DNA of 64,000 nt from Caldilineaceae bacterium (GTDB lineage Bacteria; Chloroflexota; Anaerolineae; Caldilineales; Caldilineaceae). The notes below the pieces were generated by a model. It had not been told where the DNA came from, ran no database searches, and worked only from the letters and a program-made list of their open reading frames with translations. Shown one piece after another: positions 52,646 through 60,761 of the stretch. The translations under genes were made by a program, and so were the position numbers. Each line of letters opens with the position of its first letter. Position 1 is the first letter of the stretch. The stretch spans positions 6,243 to 70,242 of the forward strand of contig JALHQH010000009.1 of assembly GCA_022842065.1 (NCBI GenBank), given 5' to 3'.

Positions 52646-55303
52646 ATGTCGCACCCTACTCGAAGCCCTAGCAGTCACATCCAGCTTGCTGCTGCCGCAA
52701 CGTTTTTTGATCAACTAAAATTTGCGCTCGATAATTACCGCGCGCCGACTGTTCTTGGGGAACAATCACCCCTCGCCCAGCCTTATTTTCTTGGGCAAGC
52801 CCTCTATGGCCTCGCTGATGCCACAACTGCCGCCGGGCGTGGCGCGTTACTCGGTGTCGAGTTGGCCCGTGCTGCCACCGCCCTGTGCGCCACGCCCTTG
52901 CCGCCCGATGGTGCCACGCTCTTACGCGATGCCCTGCAGGCCAAAGAAGAATCTGGGCTCTGTGATCGCTATTTCTACTTGCTGTTGGATCTAACCTACT
53001 TTCATCGCTTCTTCGCCGCTGCGCGCAATCAGGCTGAGATCTACAGCGATATTCTCCATGTCTCGCGGGCCACTTATGATCGCCATTTGCGCGAAGCAAT
53101 TCGCCGCTTGGGTGAGATGCTCTTGTTACGGTTACAACCGACTTTACGGCTAGAACAACCAGCCGTTGACCGTGATTTGATCGGGCGCGAGCGCGTCTTT
53201 CAAGCTGCTTTGGCTGCCCTTACCATCGGCAAATCTGTCTATCTATCTGGCGTCAGTGGGATTGGGAAAACGGCTTTGGGTGGTGCATTGGCCGAGCAGT
53301 GGCCGACACCGACGGTTTTCTGGTTTACCGTCCGCTTTACATTGAATGATCAACTCACCAGTTTGCTCTTTGCCCTTGGTCAGTTTCTGCATCAACATGG
53401 GGCTTCGCGGCTTTGGTTACAAGCCATTGCCAATGGTGGGGTTATGAAAGATGCCAATCTGGCGTTAGAGCTTACCCGTGCCGATCTGGCCGCTTTGACC
53501 ACGCCGCCGCTGCTCTGTTTTGATGAAATTGACCTGCTCCGACCAGTTGATATTGAAACAGAAACACAACAACATACCCAGTTTTTGGCTTTTCTGGAGG
53601 GCTTACAGGGCCATGCACCATTGCTATTCATTGGCCAACGCAATGTGCTTGCCACTGATCTTGTCCTCCCCCTAACCCGGCTGACCAGTAATGAGATCGC
53701 CGAGTGGTTAACCCGAGCGGCTCTGTCTGTTACCCCCGCGCTGCTGGCGCGCGTCGATGCCTTTACCGGTGGCAACCCGCGCTTGTTGGCGCTGGCCGTA
53801 ATGCTTTATCGCGCAACGGTCCCCGCGGATGCGCTTACCTTTAATGAGGTGTTGGATCAACTGCCGCAAACGCCTGCGTTAGCGCCAATTTGGCAGCGGC
53901 TACAGCAGCGGCTGGACAAGGCCGAACGCGCCTTGCTGCAAGCGCTCTCTGTCTTTCGCACCCCTACGCCCGTTGATGCCTGGTTGGGTGATGCCACCCA
54001 CCAAGGGGTTGCGGATGCGCCTTGGGCGGGCACTGTCGCCTTGCGCCGTCTGATCGATTACCGCCTGTTGCATGAAGATAGCAGCGGCGGGGTGGAGCTC
54101 TTGCCGGTCCTTCGTATGGTGATCTATAGCCAACTCTCGGTGGAGCGTCGCGATGCACTGCATTGGCAGGCCGGCCAGATTCGCGCAACCCGTGGTGAAT
54201 ATACGGCCGCGGCTTATCATTACCAGCGAGCTGGGCAGCCGGAGGCCGCGATCGAGATCTGGTATCTCCACCGTGACCAGGAAATCCGCCGTGGCCAGGC
54301 GGCTGCTGCCTTGGCAATTTTCCAACAGATTTCCAGTGAGCGCCTGCCCGAAGCTGCTGCTCATACCTTACGCCTGTTGCGCAGCCAACTTTACCAACTG
54401 GCGGGTCTATCCGCCCAGGCCTTGTCGGAGGTGCAATCAAACAAACCGCCGGATGATGAGTGGGTGGTCGAAGCCGCGATCATCGCTGGTGACGCCTTTC
54501 GTACACTGGGTGAGACCGAGGCTGCACTTGCGCGTTATGGCTCTGGATTGGCGGCGGCGGCGCGCCTGTTACAACAGAATACCTGGTTACATGCCAAGCG
54601 CGGCACGATCTATATCCAACAGCGTGAACTACATAATGCCCGGCGTGAAGCACTGTTGGCGCGCTATCGCCTGGAGAATCTGGATGGGGCGTTGCAAGAG
54701 ACCACCGGCAACTATACGGCAGCCCGCCATCACTACTTAAATGCCCTGGCCGCGGCGGAGATGCTGGATGACAAGGCGGGCATCGCGCTCGTACAGCGCA
54801 ATTTAGGGGTCTTGGCCGCGCACCAGGCGGATAGCGAAAATGCGGTGAATTACCATCAAAAGGCCCTGGCCTTCTATGAACAGATCGGTGATCGCGTGCG
54901 CGCGGAAGAGGTGCGCAGCAATCTGGCGGGCGTCTATGTCCAATTTAAAGAATGGACCACGGCGCAACCGCTCGCACAGCGCGCCCTGGCCTTCTTTGAA
55001 GCCCGCCAAAATAGCTATTGGGTTGCGCAGAACACCTCAAATTTGGCTACGGTCTACTTTGAGCTGGGGGATTTTGAGCAGGCCCAAGCTTATGCCGAAC
55101 GGACCCTGGCGCAAGAAGAGCCCCAAAGTTATCCCTATGCGCTCTTTACGCTGGGCCAGGTCTATCGCGCCCAATCACGTACCGCCGAGGCAACTGCCCA
55201 CTTTGCCCGTGTGCGACAGATCGCGCAACAGACCGAGGACAACTTCCTCTTGGCACAGTTAGAAGCTGCCGTCCCAGAGAGTATCTTGCAAGAAGCCGGT
55301 TGA
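52646..55303 (+). CDS. STAND-type ATPase with C-terminal TPR repeats
   Basis: An 885-residue signalling-type ATPase. The N-terminal 175 residues are helical and include YSDILHVSRATYDRHLREAIRRL (about 133-155), a helix-turn-helix-like segment. The NTPase (about 178-450) starts LIGRERVFQAAL and has Walker A SGVSGIGKTAL (201-211) and Walker B LLCFDEIDLL (289-298). A winged-helix-like part and about ten tetratricopeptide units follow (AVNYHQKALAFYEQIGDRVRAEEVRSNLAGVY; AQPLAQRALAFFEAR). No enzymatic effector domain is visible. It may be a transcriptional regulator or scaffold; a defence role is possible but unsupported by neighbours. A TTG at 52622 is an alternative start; neither has a ribosome site. 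Confidence 0.78.
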   Translation: MSHPTRSPSSHIQLAAAATFFDQLKFALDNYRAPTVLGEQSPLAQPYFLGQALYGLADATTAAGRGALLGVELARAATALCATPLPPDGATLLRDALQAKEESGLCDRYFYLLLDLTYFHRFFAAARNQAEIYSDILHVSRATYDRHLREAIRRLGEMLLLRLQPTLRLEQPAVDRDLIGRERVFQAALAALTIGKSVYLSGVSGIGKTALGGALAEQWPTPTVFWFTVRFTLNDQLTSLLFALGQFLHQHGASRLWLQAIANGGVMKDANLALELTRADLAALTTPPLLCFDEIDLLRPVDIETETQQHTQFLAFLEGLQGHAPLLFIGQRNVLATDLVLPLTRLTSNEIAEWLTRAALSVTPALLARVDAFTGGNPRLLALAVMLYRATVPADALTFNEVLDQLPQTPALAPIWQRLQQRLDKAERALLQALSVFRTPTPVDAWLGDATHQGVADAPWAGTVALRRLIDYRLLHEDSSGGVELLPVLRMVIYSQLSVERRDALHWQAGQIRATRGEYTAAAYHYQRAGQPEAAIEIWYLHRDQEIRRGQAAAALAIFQQISSERLPEAAAHTLRLLRSQLYQLAGLSAQALSEVQSNKPPDDEWVVEAAIIAGDAFRTLGETEAALARYGSGLAAAARLLQQNTWLHAKRGTIYIQQRELHNARREALLARYRLENLDGALQETTGNYTAARHHYLNALAAAEMLDDKAGIALVQRNLGVLAAHQADSENAVNYHQKALAFYEQIGDRVRAEEVRSNLAGVYVQFKEWTTAQPLAQRALAFFEARQNSYWVAQNTSNLATVYFELGDFEQAQAYAERTLAQEEPQSYPYALFTLGQVYRAQSRTAEATAHFARVRQIAQQTEDNFLLAQLEAAVPESILQEAG

Positions 55304-55418
55304 ACCGGCAATCCTAACCAATCTATCGATCGTCGCGCGTAATCCTGTCTCGTCTGCCTAATGATGCACGCTGTGACGCACGGCCCAGGGTCGCGTTACC
55401 CAGTGTCGCGTGACTACA

Positions 55419-55512
55419 GCTAGTACAGTGCGGCGCAAATAAGCCAATAGCTGGTCACGGACCAGCTAGGCACAGCAGAACCGTGGGTCTATTTAGGCCG
55501 TCGTGTACTAGC
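55419..55512. repeat. MITE-like inverted repeat E3
   Basis: Outer ends GCTAGTACA... and ...TGTACTAGC pair, with the flanking 15 bases partly complementary. The centre TAGCTGGTC-ACG-GACCAGCTA (55448-55468) is a perfect small hairpin. The left end AGTACAGTGCGGCGCAAAT matches AGTACAATGTTACGCAAAT of element E2 at 15 of 19 positions. No coding capacity. Confidence 0.65.
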
Positions 55513-55547
55513 GGATTACTCGCGATTGAGCAGCTTTTGTGAGAGTT

Positions 55548-56450
55548 ATGACCCAACCGATCTGTGTTTTTGATATTGGCGGGACCAAACTAGCCGGGGG
55601 CATCATGCTGCCCGACCATTCCATTCATTTTCGTCATGAGTTGCCCACGCAGGCGCAAGCCGGTGCCCCGGTCGTGCTCGAACGTTTGGCCCAGCTTGCC
55701 CAGCAAGTCTTGACGGCTGGTGCCGCGGCCCAGATCTACCCCGTTGCTGCCGGGGTGGCGACCGGTGGCCAGGTCGAACCGCGCACTGGCACCGTGGTCT
55801 ACGCCACTGAAAATATTCCTGGTTGGACGGGAATTGCCCTGGCCGATCAGCTTAGCCAACAGCTTGCGCTGCCGACTTTCGTTGAAAATGACGCCAACTG
55901 TTTCGCCCTGGCCGAGGCGGCTTTGGGGGCCGGTCAGGGCTATCAGCATTTGCTGGTGGTCGCCGTGGGTACGGGCGTGGGTGCCGGCATCGTGATCGAC
56001 GGCAAGCTCTACAGCGGCTGGCAAGGCAAAGCGGGTGAAGTGGGTCATAGCGCCATCGAGCCTATTAACGGTCGTCCCTGTACCTGTGGGCGCTCTGGTT
56101 GTCTGGAATCCTATACCGCCACCCGCATTCTGGTTGCGCGCAGCGGTTATCCCTCGATCCAGGCCTTGGCGGTGGCTTATAACGCCGGTATCACCATTCC
56201 CGCGGTGGATGAAGGGGCCGCATGGTTGGGGCGCGGCTTGGCGGCGCTTGCCCACGTGTTGGGGCCAGAGGCGCTCATCGTTGGTGGCAGCGTTGGCCTG
56301 CTGGGTGAGCGTTACATTGCCATCGTGCGCCAAACTTATCAGGAAAATGCGATGTACTCCTACCGTCACATACCCATTTTGCGCGCTCAACTGGCGGCCG
56401 ATAGTGGTTTGCTTGGGGCCGGTGTCCTGGCGGAACGCGCGCTGCTATAG
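55548..56450 (+). CDS. ROK-family sugar kinase (glucokinase/fructokinase-like)
   Basis: A 300-residue ASKHA kinase. FDIGGTKLAGGI (8-19) binds phosphate, ENDANCFALAEA (113-124) holds catalytic D115, and AVGTGVGAGIVIDGKL is the second phosphate loop. The ROK zinc site is H167 with C178, C180 and C185 (GHSAIEP...CTCGRSGCLES). It probably phosphorylates glucose or another hexose with ATP in the cytoplasm. There is no DNA-binding domain, so it is not a ROK repressor. The start is the ATG at 55548; a GTG at 55539 is an alternative. No sugar transporter is adjacent. Confidence 0.9.
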   Translation: MTQPICVFDIGGTKLAGGIMLPDHSIHFRHELPTQAQAGAPVVLERLAQLAQQVLTAGAAAQIYPVAAGVATGGQVEPRTGTVVYATENIPGWTGIALADQLSQQLALPTFVENDANCFALAEAALGAGQGYQHLLVVAVGTGVGAGIVIDGKLYSGWQGKAGEVGHSAIEPINGRPCTCGRSGCLESYTATRILVARSGYPSIQALAVAYNAGITIPAVDEGAAWLGRGLAALAHVLGPEALIVGGSVGLLGERYIAIVRQTYQENAMYSYRHIPILRAQLAADSGLLGAGVLAERALL

Positions 56451-56916
56451 CCTGCCCAAAGGCGCTGCCACGCTGCGCCAATCCAACGCAATCGTAAACA
56501 CCGTTTTACTTTTGGCAGAGCGATTACATCGACCGGTTGTTATCTTCGATACAATGGCGCACGTTGACTGGTTGGCTCAACATCCAAAGATTCACAATCC
56601 GCGTTCCTGATTGCCGGCTTGGGGTTGAAAGAGGGCAAAGGGCTCTTCGCTGCCTAACGTGTGGATACGTTCTCTGTAACCGCTGGATGATCGAAAATGG
56701 GCAAGTCGCTGAGCACCGTTGCCGGCTGACTTGCCCATTTTTTATTGGAGGACATACGCACCGGGTATCCAGACCAGGCGCATATGTAATGAACTGTGCA
56801 AGGCGATATTCTTGTAAAACTGTTGACACAATGTTAATCTAACTACTTTACAGTAATTTTTATTGTGATTACTATGAAATGATTTTTGATTGCTCGAATG
56901 AATGTAAGGAGTTATT
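56451..56916. other. Intergenic region between kinase and HAD-fusion genes
   Basis: No gene is supported. A strong terminator lies at 56694-56744. Upstream of the HAD-fusion gene there is TTGACA (56823-56828) with a poor -10 partner, and AGTAAT (56852-56857)/ATTACT (56868-56873) flanks TTGTGA, a possible regulator site. Confidence 0.45.
56694..56744 (+). terminator. Intrinsic terminator
   Basis: AAAATGGGCAAGTC (56694-56707) pairs with GACTTGCCCATTTT (56728-56741), followed by TTT. It ends transcripts from the ROK gene side, about 245 bases past its stop, and is also symmetrical enough to act on the minus strand. Confidence 0.8.
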
Positions 56917-58398
56917 ATGACCAATTGGATGGCGGCCTTAGCATCCCACTACACGGCCATGCGCCAGCAATACCCCACCGACCGTCTGCTCATTATCTTT
57001 GACATCGACGGCACCATCCTTGACCTGCGCCACATGATGCTCTACCTGTTGCGGCGCTATGACCGGGAACATGGCACTAGCCATTTTCAGTCATTGACCC
57101 TGGATGCGATTGATGTCCACGAAAATGTGATCGACCTCTTCCTGGAACGATTCGGACTGGATGAAGCCGCCCGTGCCGAAGTCGAAGCCTGGTATCTGAC
57201 CCATTACTGGTCGCCGGCCACGATTGCGACTGCGCATCATGCCTTCGCCGGCGTCTTTGATATTATGCGCTGGTTGCAGCTACAGCCGAACACTGCCGTT
57301 GGCCTCAATACCGGGCGCTTCGAAGTCTTACGAAGCGACACCCTGGAATCGCTTAATAAGTTGGCTGGCCCGCACGGGGTCACCTTTACCGATGATCTGC
57401 TGATTCTGCGCCCAAATGACTGGACCGGCGGCGTTGCCGACTACAAGGTGATCGGCCTACAGCAGATGCAGGCCCAAGGCTACCGTGTCATCGCCTTTAT
57501 CGACAACGAGCCAAATAATCTGGCCAAGATTGCGGCGGCCGATCCGGCGGGCGAAATTTTACTGCTCCACGCGGATACGATCTTTCTCGCCCCGTTAGAA
57601 CTGTTGCCTACTAGGGCAGTGCAAGGTGATCGCTACGCGTTGACCGACTTTGTCACCGAAGCCATGCTGCCCGCTGCTGTAGAACTGGTCTGGCATGGCG
57701 TAAATGATGAAACGAATCTGCAGCACTTTCTGGCCTCGCCTGCCCACTGGGCCGAACTTGATGTTAATCTCGATCCAACAGGTACTGCTTTGATCCTACG
57801 CCACGATACCTTTGCCGAGCGTGCGCCACAGAGCACGGAACGCTGGCTGGATCTGGATACGGCGCTGGCTACGTTGCGGCGACAGCAGCGCGCGATCAAG
57901 CTGGACTTTAAGGTCGGCGGGGAGACGCTAAATGATGTGCTGGCACGGGTCGATGCCCACGGCTTTGCCCCTGCGCAGCTTTGGTTTAATGCCAATCTTG
58001 ATCTCTTGACCGCAGAATGGTGTGCAACGCTGGCCGCGCGCTATCCTGGTGCCATCATTCAGGCCCCGGTTGGCCATCTGCGGATGCTGATCAATCAACC
58101 CAAGACCTTGCATTGTGAGATCGAAAAATTGGTGGACCGCGGGTTAAATCGTTTTTCGCTTAAGTGGCAATATCTAGAGACCCGCCGCTTCTGCGCCCTC
58201 TTGCAGGAATGGGGCTATGCGGTTAATCTCTATGGCGTGACTGATCTTGATGCTTTCCTGCAGGCCGTCCTCTTACTGCCCAATGCCGTTACCAGTGACT
58301 TTAACTTTCCTGAGTGGGGTTACTATGGGCGTGGGGCCGGTCAGCAAGGGGTTTACTATGATTTTGCGCAACCCTTGCAACGCATGGCCGCTGATTAG
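56917..58398 (+). CDS. HAD hydrolase fused to FAM151/menorin-like domain
   Basis: A 493-residue two-domain protein. Residues about 20-225 are a HAD-like phosphatase: LLIIFDIDGTILDLRH has D29 and D31, VGLNTGRFEVLR is motif II, and VIAFIDNEPNNLAKI is near motif IV. Residues about 255-485 resemble the FAM151/menorin family (PF10223/DUF2181), a TIM-barrel related to phospholipase-D-like and glycerophosphodiesterase barrels: VELVWHGVNDETNLQHFL, WAELDVNLDPTGTALILRHDTF, AIKLDFKVGGETLNDVLARV and LWFNANLDLL. That family is best known from animals. GTAAGGAG lies 6 bases before the ATG. Possibly acts on a phosphorylated sugar or lipid headgroup, but the substrate is unknown. Confidence 0.75.
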   Translation: MTNWMAALASHYTAMRQQYPTDRLLIIFDIDGTILDLRHMMLYLLRRYDREHGTSHFQSLTLDAIDVHENVIDLFLERFGLDEAARAEVEAWYLTHYWSPATIATAHHAFAGVFDIMRWLQLQPNTAVGLNTGRFEVLRSDTLESLNKLAGPHGVTFTDDLLILRPNDWTGGVADYKVIGLQQMQAQGYRVIAFIDNEPNNLAKIAAADPAGEILLLHADTIFLAPLELLPTRAVQGDRYALTDFVTEAMLPAAVELVWHGVNDETNLQHFLASPAHWAELDVNLDPTGTALILRHDTFAERAPQSTERWLDLDTALATLRRQQRAIKLDFKVGGETLNDVLARVDAHGFAPAQLWFNANLDLLTAEWCATLAARYPGAIIQAPVGHLRMLINQPKTLHCEIEKLVDRGLNRFSLKWQYLETRRFCALLQEWGYAVNLYGVTDLDAFLQAVLLLPNAVTSDFNFPEWGYYGRGAGQQGVYYDFAQPLQRMAAD

Positions 58399-58444
58399 CA
58401 CCACTTTGTTTTCAAACCGCGTCGCAGAGTAAAGGAATTATCGT

Positions 58445-59056
58445 ATGAAACTTGCCCTCTTTGGTGCAACCGGTGGTACTGGTAAGCAGGTAATCGAACA
58501 AGCGCTCAAGGCTGGCCACCAAGTCACTGCCTTGGTACGTGATCCGGCCAAGCTGGAAGATAAAAATAGTGCGTTGGCTGTCATTGCCGGTAATGTCTTG
58601 CAGCCAACCGATGTCGATAAAGTCGTGGCGGGGGCCGAAGCTGTCATCTGTTCACTCGGCAATACGAGCAATAATCCCGACATGGCCGTCACCCAAGGCA
58701 CACGCAATATCATCGACGCCATGCAGCGCCACAACGTGCGCCGCCTGATCGTTGTCTCTTCGCTGGGCGTCGGCGACAGCAAAGACCAGGTGCCCTTCTT
58801 TTTCAAAGTCTTGATGAAGACGGCGCTGCGTAAAACGATGGAAGACAAAGAAGCGCAGGAAGCCGCCGTCCGCGCCAGCCGGCTGGATTGGACTATCGTC
58901 CGCCCCGGCGGCCTAACGAATGATCCGCCCACCGGGACCTACCACGTTGGCACCGATCTCACCGCCGGCCGCATCGCCCGCGCCGATGTCGCCGACTTTA
59001 TCCTCAAAGAACTCACCCGCAACGAATATATCCAACAGACGCCGGGGATCACGTAA
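58445..59056 (+). CDS. NAD(P)-binding Rossmann protein (atypical SDR)
   Basis: A 203-residue protein of the NAD(P)H-binding, SDR-a5-like group. The nucleotide motif is FGATGGTGKQV (6-16), followed by VTALVRDPAKL and VVSSLGVGD; the late motif DWTIVRPGGLTNDPPTG is typical. There is no YxxxK catalytic pair, so it is a flavin/biliverdin-reductase-like or regulatory member. AAAGGAA lies 7 bases before the ATG. It follows the HAD-fusion gene by 46 bases and may share its transcript. Ends before a bidirectional terminator. Confidence 0.88.
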   Translation: MKLALFGATGGTGKQVIEQALKAGHQVTALVRDPAKLEDKNSALAVIAGNVLQPTDVDKVVAGAEAVICSLGNTSNNPDMAVTQGTRNIIDAMQRHNVRRLIVVSSLGVGDSKDQVPFFFKVLMKTALRKTMEDKEAQEAAVRASRLDWTIVRPGGLTNDPPTGTYHVGTDLTAGRIARADVADFILKELTRNEYIQQTPGIT

Positions 59057-59182
59057 GCGAGTGGCCAGGCGCGCTGGTTCACGGCCGGCCAGGACAACAT
59101 AGGTCGCCGCCGCCAGGGGCACGAGGGCGATGCCGATGAATGAATTTTTGAACGTTGGCATGAGCTTACCCTTTTTCGGGTA

Positions 59183-59265
59183 AACCGGCCGTGGCTGAAG
59201 CCACCGCCGGTTAGAAAAAGCCCGCTAAAGCGCACTGCGACCGCAGTGCGCTTTAGCGGGCTTTT
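59183..59265. terminator. Bidirectional terminator hairpins
   Basis: Main hairpin: perfect 24-base arms 59216-59239 and 59242-59265 (core GCCCGCTAAAGCGCACTGCG), with A-run and T-run edges, so it acts on both strands between convergent genes. A smaller hairpin AACCGGCCGTGGCT (59183-59196) with its near-complement (59199-59212) sits beside it. Confidence 0.85.
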
Positions 59266-59303
59266 CTTAACAGACCCAGGTTTCAACCTGGGGGTTGGGG
59301 GCG

Positions 59304-60749
59304 TTAGCGCGCAATCAACGGCAACCACAGCGGATGGTCAAACGGATGGATGACCGCCTGGCGGTTACTTTGCGCCTGGATGCTGGTGACGCGCCCGCGC
59401 TGGATCATAGGCAGATAGCCCCGTTTGTCACAGATGTGGATCGGTATCTGCACGAGATAGGTGGGCCAGGAGTGGCCGGCCTCGAACTGACTGAAGGGGG
59501 TATTGCCCTCAAACATCTCAACGCGCGGGTTGGCGATGTCCTCGTCCGCCATGTCGGTGGGGGCCACATAGAGCAACGTGGCGGTGTAGGCGCCGCCCGG
59601 CGCGCCCGGCGCCAACGGATAGGCGGCAGCGGTCACCGCGGCGCTTTGTACTTGAAGGCCGGGCAGTTCCTGATAGCCAAAGTGGACCGCACCACCGCTA
59701 GCCCAAGTCGTGGTGCCCGTGTTCTGCACCCAGCCGGTCAGGGGAATGGCGTTGCCGGCACAGCGCGCCGCCGGTGGGTTGCCATCCGCTGTATCCCAGC
59801 GGATCTGGAGCGCCGCCCAACGCCGGGCCGGTGTCACGATGGTATTGTTAGCGGTGGCATCACGGAGGTGAATGCCGGTGTAGTAGTGGGTCAGCAGTTG
59901 CGCGGCATCGTCCAAGCGCACTGGCCAGAAATCGCCGTTACCACCGTCATCATGGGGATAGGTGGGCTGACCCACGGCGACGGGTCCGCGTGACGACGTG
60001 TGGCCAAAGGCCCACCGACTGATGCCTTTGGAGGACATCCCGCCATTGCCGGTGCCATTGAGTACACCATAGGCGGCACTAATCGGATCCAGCACACTTT
60101 GCAGATAGGGACGATTACCGGTAACCGTCGCTCCCGGGTTATCTGCGCCATAGAGCGCCTCCAGCGGATAGGTGCTGTTCGCTTCGCTCAGATAAAGCCG
60201 TTCCAATGCAGCCGCTTGTACGCGTACCCGTTGCGGTGGTGTTAGCGCTTGGTAGCGATAGGGCAGAAAGACGTGAAACTGCGTGGAGTTGTTAGGCGTG
60301 CCATATTGGTCGATATAGGTCAGGCGTTGGTAGATGTAGGTGCGTGCGGCAATCATCTGCGCCTTGACCGCGGCCAGGGGTTTGTTGCCTTGGCTGCCGT
60401 TCATATCCAACTCTTGCGGTGTCACATCCCACAGATAGGGATAGACATAGACATCATTGTCGGGGCCATTCGAGCCGTCGATGCTGATCGTGATGGTGCT
60501 TGAGGCAAAAGGGTAGGCGTAGGTGGCGTTATCAGGCATCGCTGTGCAGCCGTAGAATGTGTCATCTTTTTTACAGGGAATTGGGTGATTGTCGCGATCC
60601 TTGATAATAGATCCGTCGGATGCTAGTTGATACATGATTACCGTAACATTGTCCGGCGATTGAAATTGAGCGTGAGCCGACACAAAATTCGAAAACGTAT
60701 AGATCACTATAAGTAGGAGAATGATTGTTCTGAGTTGATGAAAATACAT
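59304..60749 (-). CDS. Secreted SpoIID/LytB-domain protein, copy 2
   Basis: A 481-residue paralogue of 36856-38256. Signal peptide about 1-27 (SAHA). The SpoIID-like region has WDVTPQELDMNGSQG with E113 at the catalytic position and AAVKAQMIAARTYIYQR. The C-terminal Ig-like part has WVQNTGTTTWASGGAVHFGY. Two copies of the aromatic-Leu-Pro motif end it: GYLPMIQRG and LWLPLIAR. Similar sequence runs through both copies (SSTITISI, HVFLPYRYQ, HYYTGIHLRDA). GGGGGAA lies 6 bases before the ATG, 12 bases after the propeller gene. Predicted peptidoglycan-active secreted protein. Confidence 0.8.
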   Translation of the reverse strand: MYFHQLRTIILLLIVIYTFSNFVSAHAQFQSPDNVTVIMYQLASDGSIIKDRDNHPIPCKKDDTFYGCTAMPDNATYAYPFASSTITISIDGSNGPDNDVYVYPYLWDVTPQELDMNGSQGNKPLAAVKAQMIAARTYIYQRLTYIDQYGTPNNSTQFHVFLPYRYQALTPPQRVRVQAAALERLYLSEANSTYPLEALYGADNPGATVTGNRPYLQSVLDPISAAYGVLNGTGNGGMSSKGISRWAFGHTSSRGPVAVGQPTYPHDDGGNGDFWPVRLDDAAQLLTHYYTGIHLRDATANNTIVTPARRWAALQIRWDTADGNPPAARCAGNAIPLTGWVQNTGTTTWASGGAVHFGYQELPGLQVQSAAVTAAAYPLAPGAPGGAYTATLLYVAPTDMADEDIANPRVEMFEGNTPFSQFEAGHSWPTYLVQIPIHICDKRGYLPMIQRGRVTSIQAQSNRQAVIHPFDHPLWLPLIAR

Positions 60750-60761
60750 AGAGATTCCCCC

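Noticed and set aside
52646..55303. Anti-phage (Avs-like) defence gene
   Set aside because: STAND core present, but no effector domain and no defence or mobile genes nearby.
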